Assembly (NCBI GenBank): GCA_047621665.1
Contig: JBLHMB010000004.1
Location: 62,001 to 126,000 of the forward strand
Origin: Actimicrobium sp047621665
Lineage (GTDB): Bacteria; Pseudomonadota; Gammaproteobacteria; Burkholderiales; Burkholderiaceae_D
Direction: 5' to 3'
Length of the DNA: 64,000 nucleotides
Shown one piece after another: positions 26,285-35,098 of this stretch. The translations under genes were made by a program, and so were the position numbers. The notes beneath the pieces were generated by a model, which saw only the letters and a program-made list of their open reading frames with translations, had not been told where the DNA came from and did no database searches. Every line of letters begins with the position of its first letter. Position 1 is the first letter of the stretch.

Positions 26285-27763
26285 TCAGATCCCGCCCATG
26301 CACAGGTATTTAATCTCCAGATACTCATCCATCCCGTAGCGCGATCCCTCCCGCCCGAGGCCTGATTGCTTGACGCCGCCGAACGGTGCAACTTCATTCG
26401 ATATGAGTCCCGTGTTGATGCCGACCATGCCGTATTCGAGCGCCTCGGCAACGCGCCAGACCCGACCGATATCGCGTGAATAGAAATAGCTGGCCAAACC
26501 AAAATCGGTATCGTTGGCAGCCGCGACGACTTCCTGCTCGCTCGAAAAACGCACCACCGCCGCGACCGGGCCGAAGGTTTCTTCGCGCATGATTTTCATG
26601 TCGGCAGTGACGTTCGAGAGCACGGTCGGTTCGTAGAAGGTGCCGCCCAGCGCATGCGGTTTGCCGCCGGTGACCAGCGTTGCGCCTTTGGCCAGCGCAT
26701 CGCGCACATGGTCTTCGACCTTGGCGATGGCCTGCTCGTCGATCAGCGGGCCCTGCACCACACCGGCCGTGCTGCCATCGCCGACCTGAATTTTTGCCGC
26801 ACCGGCTGCCAGCTTTTCAACGAAGCGGTCATAGATCGACTCGTGCGCATAGAAGCGGTTGGTGCAGACACAGGTCTGGCCGGCATTGCGGTATTTCGAT
26901 TGCAATGCGCCTTCGACAGCGGCATCGAGGTCGGCATCGTCGAACACGATGAACGGCGCATGGCCACCTAGTTCCAGTGCCAGTTTTTTGATGGTCGGGG
27001 CGGATTGCTGCATCAGGATGCGGCCGACCGGGGTTGATCCGGTGAACGACAGGTGGCGCACCAGCGGGCTGGCGCACAACACGTTGCCGACTTCGATCGA
27101 GTGGTCGGCGTCAGCCGTGATGATATTGATGACGCCGGCCGGCAAGCCGGCCCGATGCGCCAGTTCGGCCACGGCCAGCGCTGACAGCGGCGTTTGTTCA
27201 GCCGGCTTGATGACGATGGTGCAGCCGGCGGCGACCGCCGGGGCGACCTTGCGGGTAATCATCGCAATCGGGAAATTCCACGGGGTGATCGAGGCGCAGA
27301 CGCCGATCGGCTGCTTGAGCACGACCATGCGCTTGTCGCTCCAGGTCGACGCCATCACGTCGCCGGAAACGCGCTTGGCTTCTTCGGCAAACCATTCAAT
27401 GAAACTGGCACCGTACATGACTTCACCCTTGGCTTCGGCCAGCGGCTTGCCTTGCTCGGCGGTCATGATGGTGGCCAGGTCGTCGGCATGCACCAGCATC
27501 AGGTCGAACCACTTGCGCATGATGGCGGCGCGTTCCTTGCCGGTCTTTTTCGACCAGGCCGGGAAAGCGGCGGCGGCGGCATCGATGGCTTGCTGCGCTT
27601 CAGCCGGACCGAGGTTGGGCACGGTGCCCAGCACCGCGTCATCCACCGGATTGGTGACGGCGAAATGGCTGGCGCCGCTGATCCATTCGCCATTGAGGTA
27701 AGCGTGCTGGCGCAGCAGGGTCGGATCGTTGAGGGTGAGTGGCAGGGCAGGCTGTCTGAGCAT
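26285..27763 (-). CDS. gabD: Succinate-semialdehyde dehydrogenase, NAD(P)-dependent
   Basis: Aldehyde dehydrogenase of 492 residues oxidising succinate semialdehyde to succinate at the end of GABA breakdown. Visible landmarks are TPWNFPIAMITRKVAPA, the NAD-binding FTGSTPVGRILM, the general base in LELGGHAPFIVFDDAD and the catalytic Cys298 in NAGQTCVCTNRF; Cys300 beside it may form a redox switch as in human SSADH. The C-terminal VAPFGGVKQSGLGREG is a GabD signature. ATG at 27763 was chosen over an upstream extension; GGAA lies about 8 nt before it. No gabT or gabP is adjacent. Confidence 0.92.
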   Translation of the reverse strand: MLRQPALPLTLNDPTLLRQHAYLNGEWISGASHFAVTNPVDDAVLGTVPNLGPAEAQQAIDAAAAAFPAWSKKTGKERAAIMRKWFDLMLVHADDLATIMTAEQGKPLAEAKGEVMYGASFIEWFAEEAKRVSGDVMASTWSDKRMVVLKQPIGVCASITPWNFPIAMITRKVAPAVAAGCTIVIKPAEQTPLSALAVAELAHRAGLPAGVINIITADADHSIEVGNVLCASPLVRHLSFTGSTPVGRILMQQSAPTIKKLALELGGHAPFIVFDDADLDAAVEGALQSKYRNAGQTCVCTNRFYAHESIYDRFVEKLAAGAAKIQVGDGSTAGVVQGPLIDEQAIAKVEDHVRDALAKGATLVTGGKPHALGGTFYEPTVLSNVTADMKIMREETFGPVAAVVRFSSEQEVVAAANDTDFGLASYFYSRDIGRVWRVAEALEYGMVGINTGLISNEVAPFGGVKQSGLGREGSRYGMDEYLEIKYLCMGGI

Positions 27764-27896
27764 GATGGGTTCCGTTGAGGGTTTTGTTGTGCGATGAGGA
27801 TAACCGAAAGGCCGGGCCACCGCGCTCGTCATTGGCCATCGGTCCGGGGGGCAGAGGGTCGGGTAAAATCAAGGCATTCCAATTTGTTGAGCTTCC

Positions 27897-29291
27897 ATGC
27901 ACATTCATATCCTCGGCATCTGCGGCACTTTCATGGGTGGCCTGGCAGTCCTGGCGCGTCAAGCCGGCCATCGCGTGACGGGTTGCGACACCAATGTCTA
28001 TCCGCCAATGAGCACTCAGCTGCAAGAGCAGGGTATCGAGCTGATCGAAGGGTTCGATCCGGAACAGATTACGCTGGCACCTGACCTGTTCGTTGTCGGC
28101 AACGTCGTCAGCCGCGGCAATGCACTGATGGAAGCCATCCTCGATCGCGGCCTGCCGTACACGTCCGGCCCGCAATGGATCGGCGAACATATCCTGAAAG
28201 ACCGCTGGGTGCTGGCGGTGGCCGGGACGCACGGCAAGACCACCACGGCGTCGATGCTGGCCTGGATTCTGGAAGACGCCGGCTATGCGCCGGGTTTTCT
28301 GATCGGCGGCGTGCCGCTGAACTTCGGCATCTCGGCGCGACTGGCCGGTGACGGCGGCGAGTCGGCCTTCTTTGTCATTGAAGCCGATGAATACGACACC
28401 GCCTTTTTTGACAAACGCAGCAAGTTCGTCCACTACCGCGCCCGTACCGTCGTGCTCAATAATCTCGAATACGATCATGCCGATATTTTTCCTGATCTCG
28501 GTGCCATCGAAACCCAGTTCCATCATCTGGTACGCACCGTGCCACGCATCGGCCGTCTGGTGGTGAATCAGCGCGAAACCGCGCTGCATACGGTGATCGC
28601 ACGGGGCTGCTGGAGCGAGATCGAATGGTTTGGCGGCAGTGTCGATAGCGCGACCGGTTGGCAGATCGATGAACACCCTGACGGCAGCTTCACGGTCAGC
28701 TTCAATGGCCAGCCGCAAGGCACCGTGCACTGGACGCTCAATGGCGAACACAACCGCATGAATGCGCTGGCAGCGATTGCGGCGGCGCGTCATGTGGGCG
28801 TGCCGATTGCGCAGGCCATCGCCGCGCTGGGCGCCTTCCAGAACGTGCGCCGGCGCATGGAGTTGCGCGGCGAAGTCAATGCGATCCGGGTCTTCGACGA
28901 CTTCGCCCATCACCCGACGGCGATCACGACCACGGTGGCCGGCTTGCGTCAGGAGGTCGGCACGGCGCGTATCCTCGCGGTGCTGGAACCGCGCTCGAAC
29001 ACCATGAAGCTGGGGACAATGAAGAACGCTTTGCCGGGCAGTCTGTCCGAAGCCGATCTGGTGTTCGGGTACGGTGCCAAAGGCGATGGCAAAAACGCGC
29101 TCGGCTGGAATCTGGCCGAAGCCCTTGCGCCGCTGGGCCGGAAGGCACAGGCGTTTGATGACTTGCCCGAGCTGGTCGCGGCGATCGTCGCGGCGGCACG
29201 TCCCGGTGACCAGATTCTGGTGATGAGTAACGGCGGCTTCGGTGGTGTGCATCAAAAAATCCTCGATGCGCTGGCGCTGGTGAGGCGATGA
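27897..29291 (+). CDS. mpl: UDP-N-acetylmuramate:L-Ala-gamma-D-Glu-meso-DAP ligase
   Basis: Peptidoglycan-recycling ligase of 464 residues that attaches the recovered tripeptide to UDP-MurNAc. It opens with MHIHILGICGTFMGGLAVLA, has the Mur-ligase ATP loop GTHGKTTTASML at about residue 109, the EADEYDTAFFDKRSKF segment, and HNRMNALAA plus DDFAHHPTAI typical of Mpl rather than MurC. Starts 133 nt after the divergent gabD gene. Its stop overlaps yqiA by 4 nt (ATGA), so it leads a plus-strand operon. Confidence 0.95.
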   Translation: MHIHILGICGTFMGGLAVLARQAGHRVTGCDTNVYPPMSTQLQEQGIELIEGFDPEQITLAPDLFVVGNVVSRGNALMEAILDRGLPYTSGPQWIGEHILKDRWVLAVAGTHGKTTTASMLAWILEDAGYAPGFLIGGVPLNFGISARLAGDGGESAFFVIEADEYDTAFFDKRSKFVHYRARTVVLNNLEYDHADIFPDLGAIETQFHHLVRTVPRIGRLVVNQRETALHTVIARGCWSEIEWFGGSVDSATGWQIDEHPDGSFTVSFNGQPQGTVHWTLNGEHNRMNALAAIAAARHVGVPIAQAIAALGAFQNVRRRMELRGEVNAIRVFDDFAHHPTAITTTVAGLRQEVGTARILAVLEPRSNTMKLGTMKNALPGSLSEADLVFGYGAKGDGKNALGWNLAEALAPLGRKAQAFDDLPELVAAIVAAARPGDQILVMSNGGFGGVHQKILDALALVRR

Positions 29292-29869
29292 TTCTTTATC
29301 TGCACGGGTTCCGCTCGTCGCCGCAATCGTTCAAGGCACGCGTGCTGGCGCAGCATCTGCAAGCGCTGGGTCGCTTTGCCGAATTCATTTGCCCGCAATT
29401 GCCAGCCTCGCCGCGTGCGGCGATTGCGTTGGCGCAGCAACTGGTGGCTGGTACGGATCCGGCCGCGCTGACGGTGATCGGCTCATCGCTCGGCGGTTTC
29501 TATGCGACCTGGCTGGCCGAACAACTCGGTTGCCGCGCCGTGCTGCTCAATCCGGCGATCACGCCGCTGCACGACCTGAAAAAAACCATCGGCAGCACCA
29601 CGCAATTTCACTCCGATGCACCGTTCGAGTTCAAGCCCGAATACATCGACGAGCTCGAGGCCATCGCCGTCGCACAGATCACGCGGCCAGCGCGCTATCT
29701 GTTGCTGGCCGCGACCGGCGACGAGGTGCTCGACTGGCACCAGATGGTGGCCCACTATCCGGGCGCAGTGCAGCACGTGATCGAGGGCAGCGACCATGGC
29801 ATCAGCGAGTTTCCCGATTACGTCGATGCAGTGCTGGCGTTTTGCGATTCGTCGCCGGGGCCGGTTTGA
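29288..29869 (+). CDS. yqiA: YqiA-type alpha/beta-hydrolase (esterase)
   Basis: Small esterase of 193 residues. The oxyanion/nucleophile region is VIGSSLGGFYA (Ser67 in GxSxG), the acid is likely in TGDEVLDW and the His in GSDHGISEF. MILYLHGFRSSPQSFKA is a family start. E. coli YqiA cleaves short-chain acyl-CoA and p-nitrophenyl esters; the natural substrate is not known. It sits between mpl and ubiC with overlaps on both sides. Confidence 0.88.
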   Translation: MILYLHGFRSSPQSFKARVLAQHLQALGRFAEFICPQLPASPRAAIALAQQLVAGTDPAALTVIGSSLGGFYATWLAEQLGCRAVLLNPAITPLHDLKKTIGSTTQFHSDAPFEFKPEYIDELEAIAVAQITRPARYLLLAATGDEVLDWHQMVAHYPGAVQHVIEGSDHGISEFPDYVDAVLAFCDSSPGPV

Positions 29870-30435
29870 CGCGGGTCAGCCCGGCGCACTGGTCAGCGCA
29901 TGTCAATGCGCTCAATGTGCCGCCGCATTGGTGTGCGTGGCTGACCGGGTCCGGTTCGCTGACGGCGCAGCTGATCGCGCACAGCCGGCATTTCCGGGTG
30001 CGCCGGATCCGGCAGGCGCGCGGACCGGTCGCGCTCGATGAACAGCACATTTTGCAATTGCCGCGCCGGGTGCTGGTGCAGCAACGCAACGTGGTGCTCG
30101 AATGCGATGGCCAGCCGGTTGTGTATGCGCATACCAGCGTGCCACTGACGGCGACGGCAAACGATTGGCCGCTGTTTGGCAGTCTTGGTGAGCGCTCGCT
30201 CGGCAGCACGCTGTTTGGCGACCCGCTGGTGCAGCGCGGCGCGCTGGAATTCGCCCGGCTGTCGTCACGTCATCCGCTGATGCGCCGGCTGGTCGCGACG
30301 CTCGGCCCGCAGCCGGACTTGCTGGCGCGGCGCTGCCTGTACCGGCGCCGGCACGGTATCCTGCTGGTCTGTGAAATTTTCTTGCCGGCGATTATTGGGT
30401 TGGCCCCGGTCGGCAATGGCACAATAATGGTTTAG
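29866..30435 (+). CDS. ubiC: Chorismate pyruvate-lyase
   Basis: Converts chorismate to 4-hydroxybenzoate and pyruvate, the first committed step of ubiquinone synthesis. The 189-residue protein has the UbiC pattern: WLTGSGSLTAQL, ECDGQPVVYAHTSVP (with the conserved Arg/Glu region) and a C-terminal RRHGILLVCEIFLP. The start is TTG at 29866, overlapping the yqiA stop; no ATG lies near the family's N-terminus, so translation probably depends on coupling. The longer frame upstream is noise inside yqiA. Confidence 0.87.
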   Translation: MTRVSPAHWSAHVNALNVPPHWCAWLTGSGSLTAQLIAHSRHFRVRRIRQARGPVALDEQHILQLPRRVLVQQRNVVLECDGQPVVYAHTSVPLTATANDWPLFGSLGERSLGSTLFGDPLVQRGALEFARLSSRHPLMRRLVATLGPQPDLLARRCLYRRRHGILLVCEIFLPAIIGLAPVGNGTIMV

Positions 30436-30494
30436 CCGATTTCGGCCCGTGCCAGATCGCGCAGACATTCCCGCTTCTCTACGCAAAGTGATTA

Positions 30495-32567
30495 ATGAAT
30501 TTATTTTTTGAAGAATCCGGCGATTTCAAGGCTGGCGTGATGATGTCGCAAGCCGGCGAGGCCTATCAGGTCGAGATGCAGTCCGGCAAGCGCACCAAGG
30601 TCAAGGTCCGCGACGTGTTGTTGCAGTTCGCCGCCCCGGCACCCCAGGAGCTGATTGCCGCCGCCAAAATCGTAGGCGACGAGATCGATCTCGATTTTCT
30701 GTGGGAAGTCGCCGGCGAGGAAGAATTCGGCTTTGCCGAGCTGGCCATCGAATATTTTGGCAAGGCACCGCAACCGGAGCAATCTGCCGGCCTGCTGTTT
30801 TTGCTGCACTCATCGCCGATCTATTTCTACAAAAAGGGCAAGGGTCGCTACAAGGCTGCACCTGAGACCGCCCTGAAAGCGGCGCAAGCCGGTATCGAAA
30901 AAAAGAAGCAACAAGCCATCGTGCAGGCGCAGTACGTCGAGCAACTCAAGGCGCATGACTTGCCGGAATCGTTGCGGCCGCTGGTGCGGCAGTTACTGTT
31001 CAAGCCGGACAAGAACAGCCTCGAATACAAGGCGCTGGAAGCGGCTTGCAGCGAACTGCAAACCACGGCGCCGCGCCTGATGCTGGCCTGCGGCGGGCTC
31101 GAGTCCGCCAAACAACTGCATTTCGAGCGCTTCCTGTTCGAGCAATTTCCGAAGGGACTGGCATTTCCGGCCTTCACGATTCCCGCCGCGCCGAAGCTGC
31201 CGGTGGCTGACGTGCAGGCATTCTCGATTGACGATGTCACCACGACCGAAATCGATGATGCGTTCTCGGTCACGACACTGGCCGACGGCACCGTGCGGAT
31301 AGGCATCCACATCGCTGCGCCGGCGCTCGGCATTGCGCGCGATGACGCGATCGATGCGATTGCGCGGGCACGGATGTCAACGGTCTACATGCCTGGCGAC
31401 AAGATCACGATGCTGCCGGATGATCTGGTGCAGTCATTCACACTGGCCGAAGGCAAGACCTGTCCGGCCGTCTCGCTGTATGCGACGTTGAACCCGGCCG
31501 ACTGGTCGGTGATCTCGACCGAAACCCGCGCCGAGGCCGTGCCGGTCGCCGCCAACCTGCGCCACAACACGCTCGATGAATTTGTTACCGAAGAAAATCT
31601 GGCCGCCGGTGCCGGCGAGTATCCGCACAAGGCCGACATTGCGCTGATCTGGCAATGGGCGCTGGTACTGGAGCAGGGCCGCATGGCCAAGCGCGAAGGA
31701 TTCGGTTTGAGGCCCGAACAGAACAACCGGGTTGACTTCAATTTTTACGTCGATGACGACGTCGTTACCATCTCCAAGCGCAAGCGCGGTGCGCCGCTCG
31801 ACAAGCTGGTCGCCGAACTGATGATTTTTGCCAACAGCACCTGGGGCAAACTGATGAACGACAGCGGCGTACCCGGCATTTATCGCGCGCAAGGTGGCGG
31901 CAGCGGCGGCTGGGCCACCAAGATGGCCGTGCGCATGGTCACGCACGCGGCACCGCATCAGGGTCTCGGAGTAGATCAGTACGCCTGGAGTACTTCGCCA
32001 CTGCGTCGCTACACCGATCTCGTCAACCAATGGCAAATTCTGGCCTGTGTCGAGCACGGCGTCATGGCCCCGCTGGCAGCACCGTTCAAGCCGCGTGATG
32101 CCGATCTGTTTGCGATCGTCTCGGCTTTCGATGCGGCTTACGGTGCTTACAACGAGTTCCAGTCAAACATGGAGCGCTACTGGTGTCTGCGCTGGCTGGC
32201 TCAGCAGGAGTCGCACCGGCTGGAAGCGGTGGTGCTCAAGGATGAAATCCTGCGCATGGCCGATCTGCCGCTGGTGATCAAATTGCCGGGCATGCAGGCG
32301 CTGCCGCGCGGCACGCAAGTGGTGCTGGACCTGGCGCGCTGGGATGAAATTGATCTGAGTGTCGAGGCGCGGCTGATCGAAGTGGTGCCAACGGCGGTTG
32401 ATGATCCGGGCGAGGACGAGACCGAAGAGAATGCCGATGAGGTCGAGGCCGATGCCGGTGCCGGCGCAGAAGTCGATGCCATCGTCGCCCCTGACCTGGT
32501 GACGATTGTCGATGGCGCACCACTGGCCGATGCAATCGTGCAGGGTGATGACCAACCTTTACCGTAG
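30495..32567 (+). CDS. RNase II-type (RNB domain) exoribonuclease
   Basis: Protein of 690 residues. The RNB catalytic core (about 240-540) has the metal-binding signature SIDDVTTTEIDDAFS, HIAAPAL, MPGDKITMLPDDL and the C-terminal LRRYTDLVNQWQ segment. A region of about 200 residues with a basic stretch (IEKKKQQ) precedes it. The tail is strongly acidic (DDPGEDETEENADEVEAD), unusual for RNase II or RNase R. It would degrade RNA 3' to 5'. The gene order with TonB, aroE and mtgA downstream recurs in Burkholderiales. Whether it is RNase II or an RNB relative is not settled here. Confidence 0.88.
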   Translation: MNLFFEESGDFKAGVMMSQAGEAYQVEMQSGKRTKVKVRDVLLQFAAPAPQELIAAAKIVGDEIDLDFLWEVAGEEEFGFAELAIEYFGKAPQPEQSAGLLFLLHSSPIYFYKKGKGRYKAAPETALKAAQAGIEKKKQQAIVQAQYVEQLKAHDLPESLRPLVRQLLFKPDKNSLEYKALEAACSELQTTAPRLMLACGGLESAKQLHFERFLFEQFPKGLAFPAFTIPAAPKLPVADVQAFSIDDVTTTEIDDAFSVTTLADGTVRIGIHIAAPALGIARDDAIDAIARARMSTVYMPGDKITMLPDDLVQSFTLAEGKTCPAVSLYATLNPADWSVISTETRAEAVPVAANLRHNTLDEFVTEENLAAGAGEYPHKADIALIWQWALVLEQGRMAKREGFGLRPEQNNRVDFNFYVDDDVVTISKRKRGAPLDKLVAELMIFANSTWGKLMNDSGVPGIYRAQGGGSGGWATKMAVRMVTHAAPHQGLGVDQYAWSTSPLRRYTDLVNQWQILACVEHGVMAPLAAPFKPRDADLFAIVSAFDAAYGAYNEFQSNMERYWCLRWLAQQESHRLEAVVLKDEILRMADLPLVIKLPGMQALPRGTQVVLDLARWDEIDLSVEARLIEVVPTAVDDPGEDETEENADEVEADAGAGAEVDAIVAPDLVTIVDGAPLADAIVQGDDQPLP

Positions 32568-32602
32568 AATCGTTTCTTCCCGATATCACTCTCCAACTGC
32601 CC

Positions 32603-33496
32603 GTGAAGCTATCTCTGCGCAATCCTACCCTGACCATTGCCATCGCCATTTCGGTGCTGGTGCATGGCGCGCTGCTGGCGGTGCGGTTCACGGCACCCGA
32701 GCTGCTGCGGCAAAAGCCGGATGACCCGGGGCTGGAGGTGATTCTGGTCAACGCCAAACACAAGAAACCTCCGCTCAAAGCAGACGTGCTGGCGCAAGCC
32801 AATCTCGATGGCGGCGGGAATGCCGAATCCGGGCGTACCAAGTCGCCGTTGCCGGATTTGCGTCGTACCCGGGATGGCGATAGTGTGCAGGCAACCCGGC
32901 GTCGTGCGGTCGAGCTCGAACAGGCGCAGAGGAAATTGCTGACTCAGATCAACAAGCCGACCACGCTGGTTATTCCGTCTTTGTCCGATCTCGCCCAACT
33001 CAAACAGCCACCGCAACCGGACGGCAGCGACCAGCAGGACAGCAGCAAGGCCATCGCCCGCCGTGAAGCCGAAATTTCCCGCAATATCGAGGAATACAAC
33101 AAGCGTCCGAAAAAAACCCAGATCACGCCCAATACCCGTGAAGTCGGTTATGCGATGTACTACAAGGCATTGCAGGACCGGGTTGAAAAGCGGGGTACTT
33201 TCAATTTTCCGCAGAAGGATGGCAAAAAGCTGTACGGCGAACTGGTGCTGTACATCCCTGTTTATCAGGATGGCACGATCTACGAGCGCGACGGCGGTCC
33301 GCGCGTCGAACGCAGCTCGGGTAATCCGGCGCTCGACAATGCGGCGCTGCGCATCGTGCGGCGTGCGGCACCGTTCGGCAAATTCCCGCCCAACATGCGG
33401 TCCTCCGACAAGGACGATGTATGGGAAATCATTACCCGCTTTAAATTCACCCGTGAAGACTCGCTTGAGGCAGAACTCCGCGGGGGCAACAATTAA
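32603..33496 (+). CDS. TonB-family energy transducer
   Basis: Protein of 297 residues. The GTG start at 32603 is followed by an N-terminal transmembrane anchor (LTIAIAISVLVHGALLAVRF), a charged middle part with ARREAEISRNIEEYNKRPKK, and a C-terminal TonB-like fold (YYKALQDRVEKRGTFNFP ... GELVLYIPVYQDGTI ... AAPFGKFPPNM) that would contact receptors. It lacks the long Pro-Lys stretch of E. coli TonB. No exbB or exbD is next to it; an ExbD begins at 63909. It could power the receptor at 8751, but this is inference. Confidence 0.82.
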   Translation: MKLSLRNPTLTIAIAISVLVHGALLAVRFTAPELLRQKPDDPGLEVILVNAKHKKPPLKADVLAQANLDGGGNAESGRTKSPLPDLRRTRDGDSVQATRRRAVELEQAQRKLLTQINKPTTLVIPSLSDLAQLKQPPQPDGSDQQDSSKAIARREAEISRNIEEYNKRPKKTQITPNTREVGYAMYYKALQDRVEKRGTFNFPQKDGKKLYGELVLYIPVYQDGTIYERDGGPRVERSSGNPALDNAALRIVRRAAPFGKFPPNMRSSDKDDVWEIITRFKFTREDSLEAELRGGNN

Positions 33497-33507
33497 GGGT
33501 TCTCCCG

Positions 33508-34347
33508 TTGACTTTTTCTCCACCACAAGCCGCACAGCGTTACGCCGTCATCGGCCATCCGATTGCCCACAGCAAGTCGCCTGACATCCACATGGCATTC
33601 GCCCGCCAGACGCATCAGCAGTTGACCTACGAACCGTTGCTGGCACCGCTCGATGGTTTCGACGACACTGTACATGCACTGATGGCGCAGGGTGGCCGGG
33701 GTGCCAACGTGACCGTGCCATTCAAGATCGACGCGTTTGCACTGGCGACGACGCTGAGCGAGCGGGCCCGGGCTGCGGGTGCCGTCAATACGCTGCGCTT
33801 TGACGCCGCCGGTATCTTCGGCGACAACACCGACGGTGCCGGCCTGGTCACCGATATTGTCGTCAATGCGGGTGTTGCAGTGCACGGCAAGCGGGTCTTG
33901 CTGTTGGGGGCCGGCGGTGCCGCACGCGGCGTGATCCTGCCGCTGCTGGCAGAGCAGCCGGCGCAGTTGGTGATCGCCAACCGTAGCAGCGATAAAGCCA
34001 TTGCGCTGGCCGCGCAATTTGCCTCGCAGGGTCCGATTGTGGCGCAGGCATTCGATGCGCTCGACGGCCGGTTTGATCTCGTCATCAATGCGACGGCGGC
34101 GAGTCTGGCCGGGGCGTTGCCGCCGATTGCCGGCAGCCTGTTCGGACCGCACACGCTGGCTTACGACATGATGTACGGCGCGCAGCCAACCATCTTCCTG
34201 CGCTTTGCGGCGCAGCACGGCGCGACCGTGCGTGATGGTCTGGGCATGCTGGTCGAGCAGGCCGCCGAATCATTCCTGCTCTGGCGTGGCGTACGTCCCG
34301 ACACGGCTGGCGTGCTGGCTGATCTGCGTACGGCACTTGGCGCATGA
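33508..34347 (+). CDS. aroE: Shikimate dehydrogenase (NADP+)
   Basis: Reduces 3-dehydroshikimate to shikimate. The 279-residue protein has the substrate motif GHPIAHSKSPDIH, the catalytic Lys73 in NVTVPFKIDAF, the GDNTDGAGLV segment and the NADP-binding GAGGAARGVILPL. The start is TTG at 33508 with AAGGG 8 nt upstream. It is preceded by the TonB gene (11-nt gap) and overlaps mtgA by 4 nt. Confidence 0.95.
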   Translation: MTFSPPQAAQRYAVIGHPIAHSKSPDIHMAFARQTHQQLTYEPLLAPLDGFDDTVHALMAQGGRGANVTVPFKIDAFALATTLSERARAAGAVNTLRFDAAGIFGDNTDGAGLVTDIVVNAGVAVHGKRVLLLGAGGAARGVILPLLAEQPAQLVIANRSSDKAIALAAQFASQGPIVAQAFDALDGRFDLVINATAASLAGALPPIAGSLFGPHTLAYDMMYGAQPTIFLRFAAQHGATVRDGLGMLVEQAAESFLLWRGVRPDTAGVLADLRTALGA

Positions 34348-35039
34348 AAATTTTGCGCAAGTTCATGCTGTGGCTGGTCGTCGTGCCGCTGGTCATTGTG
34401 CTGGCAGTCCAGGCGTATTTTTTCCTGCAGATCTGGTGGTGGGTTGACCACAATCCCGGTTCCACCAGTTTCATGCGCGAGCAGGAATCGGTGCTGCGCG
34501 AAAAAAATCCCGATTTCAAGATCCAGTACACCTGGGTGCCGTACAACCGTATTTCGAACAACCTCAAGCGCGCCATAATCGCCTCGGAAGATGCCCATTT
34601 TTCCGAGCATGAAGGCGTCGATTGGGAGGCCTTGCAAAAGGCCTACGAAAAAAATAACCGCCGCGGCAAAGTGGTCTCCGGTGGTTCGACCATTACCCAG
34701 CAACTGGCCAAGAACCTGTTCCTGTCGGGCGAGCGCAGCTATGTGCGCAAGGGCCAGGAACTGGTGATTACCTACATGCTTGAGTTCCTGATGGACAAGG
34801 AACGGATTTTTGAAATTTACCTGAACGTGGTCGAACTGGGTGTGGGCGTGTTCGGTGCCGAAGCGGCGTCGCAGCATTATTTCCGGGTGTCAGCCGCCGG
34901 TCTCGGTGCCAGCCAGGCTGCGCGACTGGCCGGTATGTTGCCGCGACCGCGCTTCTACGACAAGAATCGCGGCTCCGGTTATCTGGCCGGACGCACCGGA
35001 TTGATCCTGCGGCGGATGGGGTCGGCGGAGTTGCCGTGA
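34344..35039 (+). CDS. mtgA: Monofunctional peptidoglycan glycosyltransferase
   Basis: Glycosyltransferase-51 enzyme of 231 residues that polymerises glycan strands from lipid II. One N-terminal helix (VVVPLVIVLAVQAYFFL) anchors it in the inner membrane. The active-site motif ASEDAHFSEHEGVD carries catalytic Glu82, followed by GGSTITQQLAKNLFLSGERSY and the second-acid region EFLMDKERIFEIYLNVVELG. No penicillin-binding domain follows, as expected for MtgA. It is the last gene of the plus-strand operon and converges on hipA. Confidence 0.94.
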   Translation: MKILRKFMLWLVVVPLVIVLAVQAYFFLQIWWWVDHNPGSTSFMREQESVLREKNPDFKIQYTWVPYNRISNNLKRAIIASEDAHFSEHEGVDWEALQKAYEKNNRRGKVVSGGSTITQQLAKNLFLSGERSYVRKGQELVITYMLEFLMDKERIFEIYLNVVELGVGVFGAEAASQHYFRVSAAGLGASQAARLAGMLPRPRFYDKNRGSGYLAGRTGLILRRMGSAELP

Positions 35040-35098
35040 CGTCGCGTGTCGGCGGGAGGGCACGTTTTCTCCTGATTACGTTACTTGGTTGCAGGCCG

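Noticed and set aside
27639..29255. Long open frame antisense to mpl
   Set aside because: It is a codon-bias shadow of a GC-rich gene; no domain motif and no ribosome-binding site.
29389..30435. Longer reading of ubiC fused to upstream sequence
   Set aside because: The extra N-terminal part is out of frame with yqiA coding and has no family similarity; the UbiC part begins at the TTG at 29866.
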